A stretch of DNA of 64,000 nucleotides, from the NCBI RefSeq assembly GCF_037811135.1, contig NZ_CP149130.1, positions 2,290,501-2,354,500 of the forward strand. Direction: 5' to 3'. Shown here one piece after another: positions 1 to 9,100 of the stretch (position 1 is its first letter; each line of letters begins with the position of its first letter). The notes beneath the pieces are model-generated. The model searched no databases. It was not told the DNA's origin and worked only from the letters and a program-made list of their open reading frames with translations. The position numbers were made by a program, and so were the translations under genes. This DNA is from Aeromonas rivipollensis (GTDB lineage: Bacteria; Pseudomonadota; Gammaproteobacteria; Enterobacterales; Aeromonadaceae).

Positions 1-232
1 GCCACAAGCGCCACAGGGCGACGGATGCGGTCAGCAGTGCCGGCTGGGTGCGCCAGGTCTTGTTCAGATCCTCGGCGGGACCATTCAGCACCAGGGCAAA
101 CAGGTCATAATCCAGCACCTGGCTCGCCTCGGCGAAGGTCTCTTTAATCACGGCGTGTTGCTCGGCGAGTTCCGCCAGCATGCCGACGCTCTGGGAGCCT
201 TGTCCCGGGAAGGCAATGGCAAATCGGGTCAT
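1..232 (-). CDS. fabD: Malonyl-CoA:ACP transacylase FabD, N-terminal part only
   Basis: The reading frame begins MTRFAIAFPGQGSQSVGM, the typical start of FabD, which moves the malonyl group from CoA to acyl carrier protein for fatty-acid elongation in the cytosol. About 77 codons are visible before the window edge. The GQGSQ loop is present but the catalytic GHSxG serine lies beyond the edge. Two ATG codons lie side by side (ending at 235 and 232) behind an AAGGA ribosome site; I chose the second because it matches E. coli FabD. It follows fabH by about 65 bases on the same strand, as expected for the plsX-fabH-fabD operon. Confidence 0.93.
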   Translation of the reverse strand, partial: MTRFAIAFPGQGSQSVGMLAELAEQHAVIKETFAEASQVLDYDLFALVLNGPAEDLNKTWRTQPALLTASVALWRLW

Positions 233-299
233 CATTGATTCCTTTAAGGTAAGACGAAATCGGTAAGCGGGCGCCCGAGACTCGCGGCGCCGCTTGGTA

Positions 300-1259
300 T
301 CAGAGGCGAACCAGCGCCGAACCCCAGGCAAAACCGCCGCCGAAGGCTTCCAGCAATACTAACTGGCCCGGTTTGATACGGCCGTCACGTACCCCTTCAT
401 CGAAGGCGATGGGCACGGAGGCGGCGGAGGTATTGCCGTGGCGATCCAGAGTCAGGATCACCTTGTCGAGCCCCATGCCGAGTTTCTTGGCTGTGGCGTT
501 GATGATACGGAAGTTGGCTTGATGCGGGACCAGCCAGTCCAGCTCGCTCGGATCGATGTTGGCGGCAGCCAGGGTCTCGGTCACGATCTCGCTCAGACGC
601 GTCACCGCGACCTTGAAGACATCGTTGCCCTTCATATACATGTAGGCTTCGAGCTCGGCACCCGGCATGCCACGACGAGGCTGCGGCAACTTGAGCAGTT
701 CGCCATAACGGCCGTCGGCATGGAGGTGGGTGGAGAGGATACCGGGGGTCTCGCTCGCCCCGATCACCACGGCACCGGCCCCATCACCGAACAGTATGAT
801 GGTGCCCCTGTCTTCCGGATCGCACATGCGGGAGAGCACGTCGGCACCAACCACCAGAACATGGCGAGCGGCGCCGGACTTGACGAACTGATCGGCAATG
901 GAGAGCGCATAGGTGAAACCGGCGCAGGCCGCCGCCACGTCAAAGGCCGGGATCCCCGGTACCTCGAGCAGCCCCTGCAGTTCGCAGGCCGCGGCCGGGA
1001 AGGCGTTCTCGGCGCTGGTGGTCGCCAGCACTATCATGTCCAGATCGGCAGCGGTCAGGCCAGCGGCATCCAGCGCCCGCAAGGCCGCCTGATGAGACAG
1101 GGTCGCGACGCTTTCGTCGCTCCCGGCGATGCGGCGTTCACGGATCCCGGTACGTTCCACGATCCACTCGTCACTGGTTTCAACCATCTGCTCAAGATCG
1201 GCGTTGGTACGAACCGAACTCGGCAGATAACTGCCAGTACCCAGAATTTTGCTATGCAT
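300..1259 (-). CDS. fabH: 3-oxoacyl-ACP synthase III (FabH)
   Basis: This 319-residue protein has the usual length and layout of FabH, which condenses acetyl-CoA with malonyl-ACP to start fatty-acid synthesis. The thiolase-fold triad is visible: Cys112 in AAACAGF, His246 in VPHQANF and Asn276 in RHGNTSAA. The start at 1259 gives [13 protein letters not shown], matching family N-termini. It lies six bases downstream of plsX and upstream of fabD on the same strand, so the three are almost certainly co-transcribed. Confidence 0.97.
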   Translation of the reverse strand: MHSKILGTGSYLPSSVRTNADLEQMVETSDEWIVERTGIRERRIAGSDESVATLSHQAALRALDAAGLTAADLDMIVLATTSAENAFPAAACELQGLLEVPGIPAFDVAAACAGFTYALSIADQFVKSGAARHVLVVGADVLSRMCDPEDRGTIILFGDGAGAVVIGASETPGILSTHLHADGRYGELLKLPQPRRGMPGAELEAYMYMKGNDVFKVAVTRLSEIVTETLAAANIDPSELDWLVPHQANFRIINATAKKLGMGLDKVILTLDRHGNTSAASVPIAFDEGVRDGRIKPGQLVLLEAFGGGFAWGSALVRL

Positions 1260-1265
1260 AGAGTT

Positions 1266-2285
1266 TTATAAATCCCTGTCGGAAAAGACAGATTCAAGGC
1301 GATCTGCAATTTGCAATGGAAGTTGGTGTTTGGCTTCTTGTGCGGCCAGCAGAATCGCATGACACAGAGCGCGGCGCTCGGCCCGCCCATGGCTTTTTAC
1401 CACAATGCCGCGCAATCCTAACAGACTCGCGCCATTATACTGGTCGGGGTTCAGGTAAGAAAAACGCCGTTTGAACATAAATCCGGCGAGTCGACCAAGA
1501 AAACTGCGTTTTTTGCGAGGATATCCGGCCAGTTCGGCCATCATCCGCACCACACCCTCAGCGGTCTTGAGCGCCACATTGCCGACGAAACCGTCACAAA
1601 CGATGACGTCGCTGTCACCGCTGAAGATCCTGTCCCCCTCGATGAAACCGACAAAATTGAGCGCGGCGCACTGGCGCAACAATTCGGCACTGTGGCGTAC
1701 CAGGTCATTGCCCTTGATCTCCTCCTCCCCCACGTTGAGCAGCGCCACCCGGGGGGAAGCTATCCCCTCGACCTGCTCGGCCACCACTGAGCCCATCACC
1801 GCAAATTGCAGCAAGGTGTCGGCATCGCAGCTCACGTTCGCCCCCAGATCCAGCATCACTGTGCGTTTGCCGCTCAGTGTCGGCAGCGCCTTGATGAGGG
1901 CGGGCCTGTCGACCCCGGGCAGGGATTTGAGCACGCATTTGGCCATGGCCATCAGGGCGCCGGTATTGCCGGCACTGACGCAGGCATCGGCCTCACCGGC
2001 TTTAACCAGATTGAGCACAACCCGCATTGAGGAATCTTTCAGGGTACGCAGCGCCACGATCGGCTTTTCGCCCATGCCCACGACCTGGGATGCATGTACG
2101 AGACGAACGCGGGGATGATTCAGCAAGCCATGTTGCTGCAACAGAGGGGCGATCAGGTGTTGGTCACCGACCAGAACAAGATTTAGTTGAGGCAGAAGAG
2201 ACAGTGCCTGCACGGCGGCAGGCACTGTTTCAGAGGGGCCAAAATCTCCCCCCATTATGTCTAGCGCGACAGTTTGCGTAGACAA
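1266..2285 (-). CDS. plsX: Phosphate acyltransferase PlsX
   Basis: PlsX converts acyl-ACP to acyl-phosphate, the acyl donor for the first step of phospholipid synthesis, as a peripheral membrane enzyme. The protein begins [17 protein letters not shown] and contains [11 protein letters not shown] and [16 protein letters not shown], family signatures. No ATG fits the N-terminus. Two TTG codons are available: 2291 is only a base or two from the AAGGA ribosome site, while 2285 is spaced about six bases from it and aligns with the E. coli start, so I chose 2285 (339 residues). That AAGGA overlaps the rpmF stop codon, which points to translational coupling with rpmF. Confidence 0.95.
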   Translation of the reverse strand: MSTQTVALDIMGGDFGPSETVPAAVQALSLLPQLNLVLVGDQHLIAPLLQQHGLLNHPRVRLVHASQVVGMGEKPIVALRTLKDSSMRVVLNLVKAGEADACVSAGNTGALMAMAKCVLKSLPGVDRPALIKALPTLSGKRTVMLDLGANVSCDADTLLQFAVMGSVVAEQVEGIASPRVALLNVGEEEIKGNDLVRHSAELLRQCAALNFVGFIEGDRIFSGDSDVIVCDGFVGNVALKTAEGVVRMMAELAGYPRKKRSFLGRLAGFMFKRRFSYLNPDQYNGASLLGLRGIVVKSHGRAERRALCHAILLAAQEAKHQLPLQIADRLESVFSDRDL

Positions 2286-2294
2286 AGGCAATCC

Positions 2295-2462
2295 TTAAGC
2301 GATTACCTTTTTACCGCGGTAGAAACCATCGGCAGTCACGTGGTGACGACGATGAATTTCGCCACTGGTCTGATCAACAGTCAGGGCTGCAGTGGTCAGC
2401 GCATCGTGGGAACGACGCATGCCACGCTTGGCGCGGGTTTTACGGTTCTGTTGTACGGCCAT
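2295..2462 (-). CDS. rpmF: 50S ribosomal protein L32
   Basis: This 55-residue basic protein starts [20 protein letters not shown], the L32 signature, and ends FYRGKKVIA. It is a structural protein of the large ribosomal subunit. It sits between yceD and plsX, the classical arrangement that couples ribosome and lipid synthesis genes. The zinc-binding CxxC of some L32 paralogues is absent, so this is the zinc-independent form usual in gammaproteobacteria. Confidence 0.97.
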   Translation of the reverse strand: MAVQQNRKTRAKRGMRRSHDALTTAALTVDQTSGEIHRRHHVTADGFYRGKKVIA

Positions 2463-2482
2463 GGTAGGCTAACTCCTAAAAT

Positions 2483-3004
2483 TCACTTACGTTTGAGCTC
2501 TTCAAGAACTGCAAAGGGATTCGGCCGCTCATCAGCAGGCTCGATGTCACCCCAAGTCATTTCCATGTTTCCTCTGGGGCAGACATCCATGGGATGCATG
2601 GCCACCTGAGGCAACGAGAGGATGAGTTCATCCTCCAGGATTTGATGAAGATCTATCTCGCCGTTTTCGTCCAATTCAATGGGCTCATAAGCTTCCGGCA
2701 GCTCTTCCTCGTTTGTTCTCTCGAACAGCGGAGTGTAAATAAAACTAGCTTCACAAAGGTGCTCGAAAGCCTCTCCACAACGCTGGCAAACCAGGTCAAC
2801 CTTGGCATGGGCAGTGCCTTTCATAACGGTCAACTTCTGGATATCTTTGCCAAACTGCAGAGTGACGTCCACATCACTTCGCAAGCCTTCGGTTGATGCT
2901 TCCAGTCTGGGCATCTGCGACTTTTCCACTATCCCGACATAATCGAGTAGCTTCAAGGCATTACGGACTGGATCAACCTTAACGGGCAACTTCACCTTTT
3001 GCAT
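2483..3004 (-). CDS. yceD: 23S rRNA accumulation protein YceD (DUF177)
   Basis: The 173-residue product starts MQKVKLPVKVDPVRNALK and closely matches E. coli YceD, whose loss reduces 23S rRNA. The conserved CQRCGEAF motif and the C-terminal NPFAVLEELKRK are present. It is the first gene of the minus-strand unit leading through rpmF to plsX, fabH and fabD. No ribosome-binding site is evident before the ATG, and a good promoter lies almost on top of the start. Confidence 0.95.
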   Translation of the reverse strand: MQKVKLPVKVDPVRNALKLLDYVGIVEKSQMPRLEASTEGLRSDVDVTLQFGKDIQKLTVMKGTAHAKVDLVCQRCGEAFEHLCEASFIYTPLFERTNEEELPEAYEPIELDENGEIDLHQILEDELILSLPQVAMHPMDVCPRGNMEMTWGDIEPADERPNPFAVLEELKRK

Positions 3005-3013
3005 AGGGCGCGA

Positions 3014-3042
3014 ATATTATAGGTCCAACAAGGGATAGTCAA
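3014..3042 (-). promoter_or_regulatory. Candidate sigma70 promoter of the yceD-rpmF-plsX-fab operon
   Basis: Read on the minus strand, TTGACT (3042-3037) is followed after 15 bases by TATAAT (3021-3016), or after 17 bases by the overlapping TAATAT. The predicted transcript would begin within about five bases of the yceD start codon, so the message would be nearly leaderless. The boxes are seen directly; use in the cell is inferred. Confidence 0.6.
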
Positions 3043-3133
3043 AGGAAAAAGTCCTTACCGCCGATGATTTTACCTGCACAAGCCCCTGCATGGAGGAACT
3101 TGTGTTCATCGGTGGCCGATTATGCCATAAACC

Positions 3134-3161
3134 GCGGGATCCCGCACAGGATCCTGTGCGG
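3134..3161. repeat. Two overlapping perfect palindromes
   Basis: GCGGGATCCCGC (3134-3145) and a 20-base perfect palindrome at 3142-3161 (CCGCACAGG arm, centred on GATC) share four bases, so only one can fold at a time. They lie in the 280-base gap between yceD and the START-domain gene, about 120 bases past the stop of the latter. On the minus strand the longer one could act as a weak terminator, but no good T-run follows. I see nothing else in this gap apart from the yceD promoter. Confidence 0.6.
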
Positions 3162-3283
3162 CCATCCTCCTTGGCCAGGATCTCGGGTTCAGTGAGTCCT
3201 TTACGGCGTTGCAGGCCCCTTCCCCATCAAGCGTCCCACTCACCAGGCACCCGGCTTGGCTATCAGCGCCTTCATTGCCGGAT

Positions 3284-3937
3284 TCAGGGCGTGGCAGGGC
3301 AGCCCCCGCCACCGAGCAACAGTTGCCGAGGCGCGGCTCTAGGTTGGGCCTCCATCAACCGGCGTATGGCCTGAAAACTGCCCAGCGCCGCCTTGATGGT
3401 CATTGGATTGACCAGCCAGCCCGGCAAATGGCTGCCTGGGTTGGTATAGCTTTCGAGCCTGATCAAGGTGCTGCCATCGGGTTGTGGCAACGCCTCCCAG
3501 CGACCGGCACTCTCCCGGATCCGGTACAGACCAGAGCGGGGTGCCAGGGCGTCCGGCTCGGCCCACACCTCCAGCACCAGCGCGCAGCCGGCCCGCCTGA
3601 TCAGATGCGATCGCGTGATGAGCTCCCTGTCCTGCACCGGCCAAGGGGACGCCAATCGGGTGTAAACCAGATCGTCATCCGGGCCGGATTTTGCCAGCAG
3701 CCTAACCTCGCGACTGGACGGTAGCCACTCCCGATGGCGCGCCGTGTCTCGCAGCACGGCCAGCAACGCCATGGGATCTGCCTTGACCCGCATCTCCAGA
3801 CGCAAGGCCAGGAAGGGGGACGGTGGGCGTACCTGAGTCCAAAGCTGCACGCCACCCTCCCCCTTCTCTGGCTGCCACTCCTGTCCCCAGCTCGCGAGGG
3901 AGAGCAGCATCAGGGCCAGCACACCGTATCTTGTCAT
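3284..3937 (-). CDS. Secreted START-domain lipid-binding-like protein
   Basis: The preferred start at 3937 gives MTRYGVLALMLLSLASWGQ, a convincing signal peptide, behind AGGAG; the upstream extension to 4075 looks non-coding. The mature part of about 200 residues has START/polyketide-cyclase-like features: LRDTARHREWLPSSREVRLL, the central VQDRELITRSHL and the terminal MTIKAALGSFQAIRRLMEA helix. START proteins of gammaproteobacteria of this size are usually periplasmic and of unknown ligand. It stands alone, in the same direction as yceD but separated by 280 bases. Confidence 0.8.
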   Translation of the reverse strand: MTRYGVLALMLLSLASWGQEWQPEKGEGGVQLWTQVRPPSPFLALRLEMRVKADPMALLAVLRDTARHREWLPSSREVRLLAKSGPDDDLVYTRLASPWPVQDRELITRSHLIRRAGCALVLEVWAEPDALAPRSGLYRIRESAGRWEALPQPDGSTLIRLESYTNPGSHLPGWLVNPMTIKAALGSFQAIRRLMEAQPRAAPRQLLLGGGGCPATP

Positions 3938-4103
3938 CTCGCACTCCTGCCTCATCACGCTGTATCTATCGCCGTTCTCGGCCCGCCAGCATGCATGTTG
4001 TTGTAAGCCAAAGCCGGTGCGCTGGCCTTCTGGGGTAGTTTGCGTGGGCCTTCTGGCACAGTTAGAATCAACCAATTGATTTATAAATGGATATCATCAA
4101 CAC

Positions 4104-4685
4104 ATGCACACGCCCTTGATCCTCGCCTCCACTTCCCGTTATCGCAAGGCGCTGCTGGAAAAACTCGGCCTGCCGTTCCAATGTGCCTCCCCGGAGGTCG
4201 ATGAAACCCCGCTGCCCGGGGAACCGGCCGAGGCACTGGTCAGCCGCCTGGCCCATGCCAAGGCGAGCGCCATCGCCAACCAACATGATCAGGGGTTGAT
4301 CATAGGCTCGGATCAGGTGTGTGTCTGTGACGGCCGTATCCTCGGCAAGCCGGGCACTGTGGATAACGCTGTGGCGCAACTGATGATGGCCCAGGGCAAG
4401 AGCGTCACATTTTATACCGGCCTGTGCGTACTCAATGCCGCAAACGGCCGGGCCGAGCAGCTCGTGGAGCCCTTCACCGTGCATTTTCGCTCCCTGGATG
4501 AGGCAGCCCTGCGCCGTTATGTGACGGCGGAGCTGCCCCTCGATTGCGCCGGCAGCTTCAAGTGTGAGGGCATGGGGATCATGTTGTTCAAGGGGCTGGA
4601 AGGGCGGGATCCCAACGCCCTGCTCGGCCTGCCCCTCATCGGTCTGATCGAGCTGCTGGCGCGCCACGGCCTCAATCTGCCTTGA
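4104..4685 (+). CDS. yceF: Maf-family nucleotide pyrophosphatase YceF (7-methyl-GTP type)
   Basis: The 193-residue product starts [20 protein letters not shown], with the SxSxR motif of Maf proteins. It continues with EVDETP, IIGSDQV and [21 protein letters not shown], which matches E. coli YceF, the subfamily that hydrolyses m7GTP and keeps modified nucleotides out of nucleic acids. It is transcribed away from the START gene and converges on the rluC unit. In E. coli, yceF flanks yceD and rluC too, so the neighbourhood is conserved. Confidence 0.95.
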   Translation: MHTPLILASTSRYRKALLEKLGLPFQCASPEVDETPLPGEPAEALVSRLAHAKASAIANQHDQGLIIGSDQVCVCDGRILGKPGTVDNAVAQLMMAQGKSVTFYTGLCVLNAANGRAEQLVEPFTVHFRSLDEAALRRYVTAELPLDCAGSFKCEGMGIMLFKGLEGRDPNALLGLPLIGLIELLARHGLNLP

Positions 4686-4704
4686 GCCTGAGCAGGCCAT
4701 AGAG

Positions 4705-4736
4705 ACAACAATGGGAGCCTTGGCTCCCATTGTTGT
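4705..4736. terminator. Strong hairpin between convergent yceF and rluC units
   Basis: A perfect 15-bp stem (arm ACAACAATGGGAGCC at 4705-4719, complement at 4722-4736) has a two-base centre. It sits just past yceF and just past the HAD-hydrolase stub on the other strand. No long T-run follows on either strand, so termination strength is uncertain. Confidence 0.6.
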
Positions 4737-4752
4737 CTTGGTGTTCATCAAC

Positions 4753-4827
4753 TCAGGCGACGATCCACCCCACCGAATCCATCAGGGTACCGTCCCAATC
4801 AAAAATGGCGAGTCGGATGCGCTGCAT
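4753..4827 (-). pseudogene. Truncated HAD-family hydrolase (24 codons remain)
   Basis: The frame starts with an ATG overlapping the rluC stop (TGATG) and reads MQRIRLAIFDWDGTLMDSV, followed by GWIVA and a TGA stop. FDWDGTLMDS is the catalytic motif I of haloacid-dehalogenase phosphatases. In many gammaproteobacteria a phosphoglycolate-phosphatase-like HAD gene lies directly behind rluC. Here everything after motif I is missing and a terminator hairpin follows within 20 bases. I read this as a deletion remnant that may still be translated as a short peptide by coupling to rluC. Confidence 0.75.
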
Positions 4828-5771
4828 CAGCGTGCCAGCTTGTTCAGGAAGGCATCGAGCTCGGGAGCGAGCGGCGCTTCCACCTGCATCTCGCGATCAT
4901 CCGCCGGATGGGTGAAGCTCAGCTTCCAGGCGTGCAGGAAGAGGCGCTTGAGCCCCAGGGTCCGCATCTTCTCATCAAAGGCCGCCTCACCGTATTTGTC
5001 ATCACAGGCGATGGGGTGACCGGCGTGCTGGGTATGAACCCGGATCTGGTGGGTGCGACCGGTGATCGGGCTGCATTCCACCAGGGTGGCTTCGGCAAAT
5101 TGACGGGCAATCCGGAAACGGGTCTCGGAGGGCTTGCCGTCACTGCTGACCCGCACCACCCGCTCGCCGGATTGCAGATCGTTCTTGCGCAGCGGCGCAT
5201 TGACCACCTTGACGTGGGACTGCCACTGACCGCGCACCAGCGCCAGGTATTGCTTGCGCATGGTCTTGACCCGCAGCTGCTCGTGCAGGCTGCGCAGGGC
5301 ACTGCGCTTCTTGGCGACCAGCAACACGCCGGAGGTGTCGCGGTCGAGTCGATGCACCAGCTCCAGGAAGCGGGCTTCCGGGCGCAGGGCACGCAGCCCC
5401 TCGATGACGCCAAAGCTCAAGCCGCTGCCGCCGTGCACCGCCATGCCGGACGGCTTGTTCAGCACTATCATGGCCTCGTCTTCAAACAGGATCTGGCTCT
5501 CCAGACGCTGGATGCTGCCGAGGTTGGCAGAGGGCAATTCGTTCTTCTCGGCCACGCGCACGGGGGGTACCCGCACCTCGTCGCCTGCGCAGAGTTTGTA
5601 TTCCGGTTTGATGCGTTTCTTGTTGACGCGCACCTCTCCTTTGCGAAGGATGCGATAGATCAGGCTCTTGGGGACGCCCTTTAACTGAGTCTTGAGAAAA
5701 TTGTCGATGCGCTGCCCTTCATGCTCAGCTTCGATGGTGAGCAGCTGCACTTGTTGATGTATCTGTGTCAT
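4827..5771 (-). CDS. rluC: 23S rRNA pseudouridine synthase RluC (955/2504/2580)
   Basis: RluC isomerises three uridines of 23S rRNA. The 314-residue protein from the ATG at 5771 has an N-terminal S4 RNA-binding domain (roughly residues 18-80, with KSLIYRILRKGEVRVNKKR) and a RluA-type catalytic domain with HRLDRDTSG, where Asp143 is the likely nucleophile. The C-terminal GRTHQIRVH motif is also present. An upstream extension to 5810 lacks family similarity. The start has no clear ribosome site. It is divergent from rne, as in E. coli. Confidence 0.95.
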   Translation of the reverse strand: MTQIHQQVQLLTIEAEHEGQRIDNFLKTQLKGVPKSLIYRILRKGEVRVNKKRIKPEYKLCAGDEVRVPPVRVAEKNELPSANLGSIQRLESQILFEDEAMIVLNKPSGMAVHGGSGLSFGVIEGLRALRPEARFLELVHRLDRDTSGVLLVAKKRSALRSLHEQLRVKTMRKQYLALVRGQWQSHVKVVNAPLRKNDLQSGERVVRVSSDGKPSETRFRIARQFAEATLVECSPITGRTHQIRVHTQHAGHPIACDDKYGEAAFDEKMRTLGLKRLFLHAWKLSFTHPADDREMQVEAPLAPELDAFLNKLAR

Positions 5772-5813
5772 GGCGCGGATTTTAACACCGCCGGCAGCCC
5801 TTGGCTGCATGCT

Positions 5814-5841
5814 TTGTTAAAAAATGGCGTCTTGCTATAAA
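5814..5841 (+). promoter_or_regulatory. Candidate rne promoter
   Basis: TTGTTA (5814-5819) and TATAAA (5836-5841) are spaced by 16 bases. Transcription starting just after would give a leader of roughly 335 bases before rne. A leader of that order matches the long autoregulatory leader known for enterobacterial rne. Confidence 0.5.
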
Positions 5842-5847
5842 AGTGGT

Positions 5848-6162
5848 TTAAATGGGATAATAAACAAGGTTTTGTCATTGTGTTCAAGCCTTGTACTAAG
5901 TGGCCAAAAAGTATGCCACCCAATCCCGAAACACCGTGTATACAAGAACATGACGGTTCCCGGGTGCGAGGTACAACGCATGGAGAACGCAAACAGAACC
6001 TATTTAATTGTCTCCACACCGGTATCCTTAATTCATGCCTTCTCGAGAAGGCTGAACCAGAGTGCCCTTAGTTTGCGCCTCATGCATACCCCAACCGGGA
6101 GGTTGCCCAAGCATGCTGAAGACCCGAGGCCGGCGCCAGCAGGATCCTGTGGAGGAATCAAA
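5848..6162 (+). promoter_or_regulatory. Long 5' leader of rne, probable autoregulatory RNA
   Basis: In E. coli the structured rne leader is cleaved by RNase E itself and sets enzyme level. Here the 300-base stretch has no convincing gene but does contain possible stems. They are an ACAAGG/CCTTGT pair around 5863-5897, a palindromic GCCTTCTCGAGAAGGC at 6037-6052, and AACCGGGAGGTT near 6094. It ends with a strong GGAGG ribosome site at 6151-6155. The regulatory role is inferred from family knowledge. Confidence 0.5.
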
Positions 6163-6188
6163 ATGACAAAATAATGAGAACTCAATGA
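6163..6188 (+). other. Two minimal upstream reading frames chained to the rne start
   Basis: The only strong ribosome site (GGAGG at 6151-6155) faces the ATG at 6163, which opens a three-codon frame M-T-K-stop. Its TAA overlaps a second ATG (TAATG) at 6174, giving M-R-T-Q-stop. That stop overlaps the rne ATG (ATGA at 6185-6188). The arrangement suggests that ribosomes could be handed on to rne by termination-reinitiation, although a weak GAGA also precedes the rne ATG at normal spacing. Confidence 0.5.
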
Positions 6189-9100
6189 AAAGAATGCTAA
6201 TCAACGCGACTCAGGAAGAGGAGTTGCGCGTAGCGCTGGTTGACGGACAACAGCTCTACGATTTGGATATTGAAAGTCCGGGACACGAGCAGAAGAAAGC
6301 GAACATTTACAAGGGTAAGATCACCCGCGTAGAACCCAGTCTTGAAGCTGCTTTTGTTGACTACGGCGCCGAACGCCACGGTTTCCTGCCGTTAAAGGAA
6401 ATCGCCCGCAATTACTTCCCCTCCGGTTACTCCTATCAGGGTCGTCCCAACATCAAAGAAGTGGTCCGCGAGGGCCAGGAAGTGATCGTCCAGATTGACA
6501 AGGAAGAGCGTGGCACCAAGGGTGCGGCCCTCACCACCTTCATCAGTCTGGCCGGCAGCTACCTGGTGCTGATGCCGAACAACCCCCGTGCTGGCGGCAT
6601 TTCCCGTCGTATAGAGGGTGACGAGCGGACCGAGTTGAAAGAAGCCCTGAGCGGATTGACAGTGCCGGACGGCATGGGCCTCATCGTGCGTACCGCCGGT
6701 GTGGGCAAATCCCCGGAAGAGCTGGAATGGGATCTGAACGTCCTGCTCAACCACTGGGACTCCATCCACAAGGCATCACAGAATCGCTCCGCGCCCGTGC
6801 TCATCCACCAGGAGAGCAACGTCATAGTGCGTGCCATTCGTGACTATCTGCGTCGCGATGTGGGCGAGATCCTGATCGACAACCCGGTCATCTTCGAGCG
6901 TGCCAAGTCGCACATCGAGCTGGTTCGCCCCGATTTCCTCAATCGCGTGAAGCTGTACAAGGGTGACGTCGCCCTGTTCAACCACTTCCAGATCGAGAGC
7001 CAAATCGAGTCGGCCTTCCAGCGTGAAGTGCGTCTGCCCTCCGGCGGCAGCATCGTCATCGACCCGACCGAAGCGCTGACCTCCATCGATATCAACTCCT
7101 CCCGCGCCACCAAGGGCGGCGATATCGAAGAGACGGCGCTGCAGACCAACCTGGAAGCGGCCGACGAAATTGCCCGTCAATTGCGTCTGCGCGACTTAGG
7201 GGGCCTGATTGTCATCGACTTCATCGACATGACACCGGTTCGCCATCAGCGCGAAGTGGAAAACCGTCTGCGTGAAGCTGTCCACCAGGACAGGGCACGC
7301 ATCCAGCTGGGCCGGATCTCCCGTTTCGGTCTGCTGGAGATGTCTCGCCAGCGTCTGCGCCCCTCCCTCAACGAGTCCAGCAGTCACATCTGCCCCCGTT
7401 GCCAGGGTCAGGGAGTCATCCGTGACAATGAATCTCTCGCCCTGTCCATCCTGCGTCTCATCGAAGAAGAGGCCATGAAGGACAATACCGAGCAGGTTCA
7501 CGGCCAGGTGCCGGTCGATGTTGCCGCCTATCTGCTCAACGAGAAGCGTGCCTCCATCGCCAGTCTGGAGCAGCGCAATGATGTCCGTGTTTACATCATT
7601 CCGAACCAGCATCTGGAAACCCCGCACTACGAAGTGACCCGCATCCGTCAGAACGAAATCCCGGAAGCGGCCAGCTACGAGCTGAAAACCGAGATTGCCA
7701 AGCCGGTCTACCAGCCCAAGCAAGCTCAGGTCATCGAGCGCGAGCAGCCGTTGCTGCAAGGCTTCGTCCAGGCGCCTCAACCGGCTGCTCCTGTTGCCAC
7801 CCCTGCCCCCGTCGCTGCACCGACACCGGTCGCCGCCGAAGCGGGTCTGTTTGGCAAGCTGTTCAAGGCCATCTCCGGTCTATTCGGCTCAGATGCAGCC
7901 CCGGCTGAAGCGAAAGCTGCTGCCGATAAGCCGGCCGCACAACGGGAAGCGCGCAAGGATGAGGGTCACCGTCATCAGCGTGACGAGACCCGCAGCCGTG
8001 GCCAGCGTGGCCGTCGCGATGACAACCGCAGCAACCGCAACCCGGCCGACGCTGGCGAGAAGCGTGAAGGCGCCGCCAACCGCGAGGGTGGCGAGAGCCG
8101 CAACCGTCGTCCGCGTAAAGAGCGGGAGCCCCGTCAGGAGCGTGAACCCCGTGGTGAAGTGCGCAGCGAACAGCGCATGGAGCGCGAGCCCCGCGAAGCA
8201 CGCAACGAGCCGCGTACGGATCGCGAACCCCGTGAGCCCCGTCAGGAACGTGAACCCCGCGCCCCGCGCCCGGCTCGCGAACCCCGTGCTCCGCGCGAGC
8301 CCCGTGCCGAGGTCGTGGTTGAAGCGGTAGAAACCGTCGAGACTGCCGCCGTCAGCGCCGAGCCGCGTCAGGAGAAAGAGCAGAAAGTGGCCGAGCGCCG
8401 CGAACGTCGCCAACTGCGCAAGCAGGTTCGGGTCGATGTCGCCGCCACCGACACCCCTGCCCTGCCGGTAGACGAGCAGGCCCATGACCTGGTCGAGACT
8501 GCGGCCCTGGTCGGTGAGCAAGAGGAGCAGACCGAAGGTCAGCGCCGCTCTCGCCGTACTCCGCGTAGTCAGCGGATCGAAGGCCAGCGTCGCAAGCGCA
8601 TCAACGAAGATGCCCGTGGCCAGCGTGATGATGAACCTCAGGCCGAAGTTCAACTGACGACAGCCGCCCAGGCGGATGCTGCTCAGGTGAAGGTGGAAGA
8701 GCCCGCCGTGCCTGTCATCACCATCCCGAGTGCCGAGGCCGTTGCCGCCGCGCTGCAAGCCTCTGCCGCCCTGACCGAGCATGTGGTCGCCGAAGCCGTG
8801 GCCGAAGAGGCCCATGAGCAGGCTCAAGCGGCTGTGGCCGAGGTCGCCGCCCCTGTGGTTGCCGAGGTGGTTGAAGCCCCCGTTGCCATCGAAGCGGCGC
8901 CTGCCGCCGTAGAGCCGGCCCCGGTAGCAATCGAAGCAACTCCTGTCGCTGCCGAGCCGGTGGCCGAGGTGATTGCCGAGGAGACTCCGGTCGTGGTCGA
9001 GGCAAGCATCGCTGACCAGGCTGTGGCAGAAACCGCCCCCGTTGTGGTGGAGCCGGTTCCTGCCCCGCAAGCCGAGGAAGTGATTCCTGCCGCCGAGCCT

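Noticed and set aside
3284..4075. Longer version of the START-domain protein starting at 4075
   Set aside because: The extra 46 residues are not protein-like and would hide the signal peptide. AGGAG supports the start at 3937.
8123..8311. Possible CRISPR-like array
   Set aside because: The repeats are in-frame coding repeats inside RNase E, irregular and without spacers.
7889..9070. Gly/Arg/Leu-rich frame opposite the RNase E tail
   Set aside because: It mirrors the low-complexity repeat and Ala/Val-rich region of rne.
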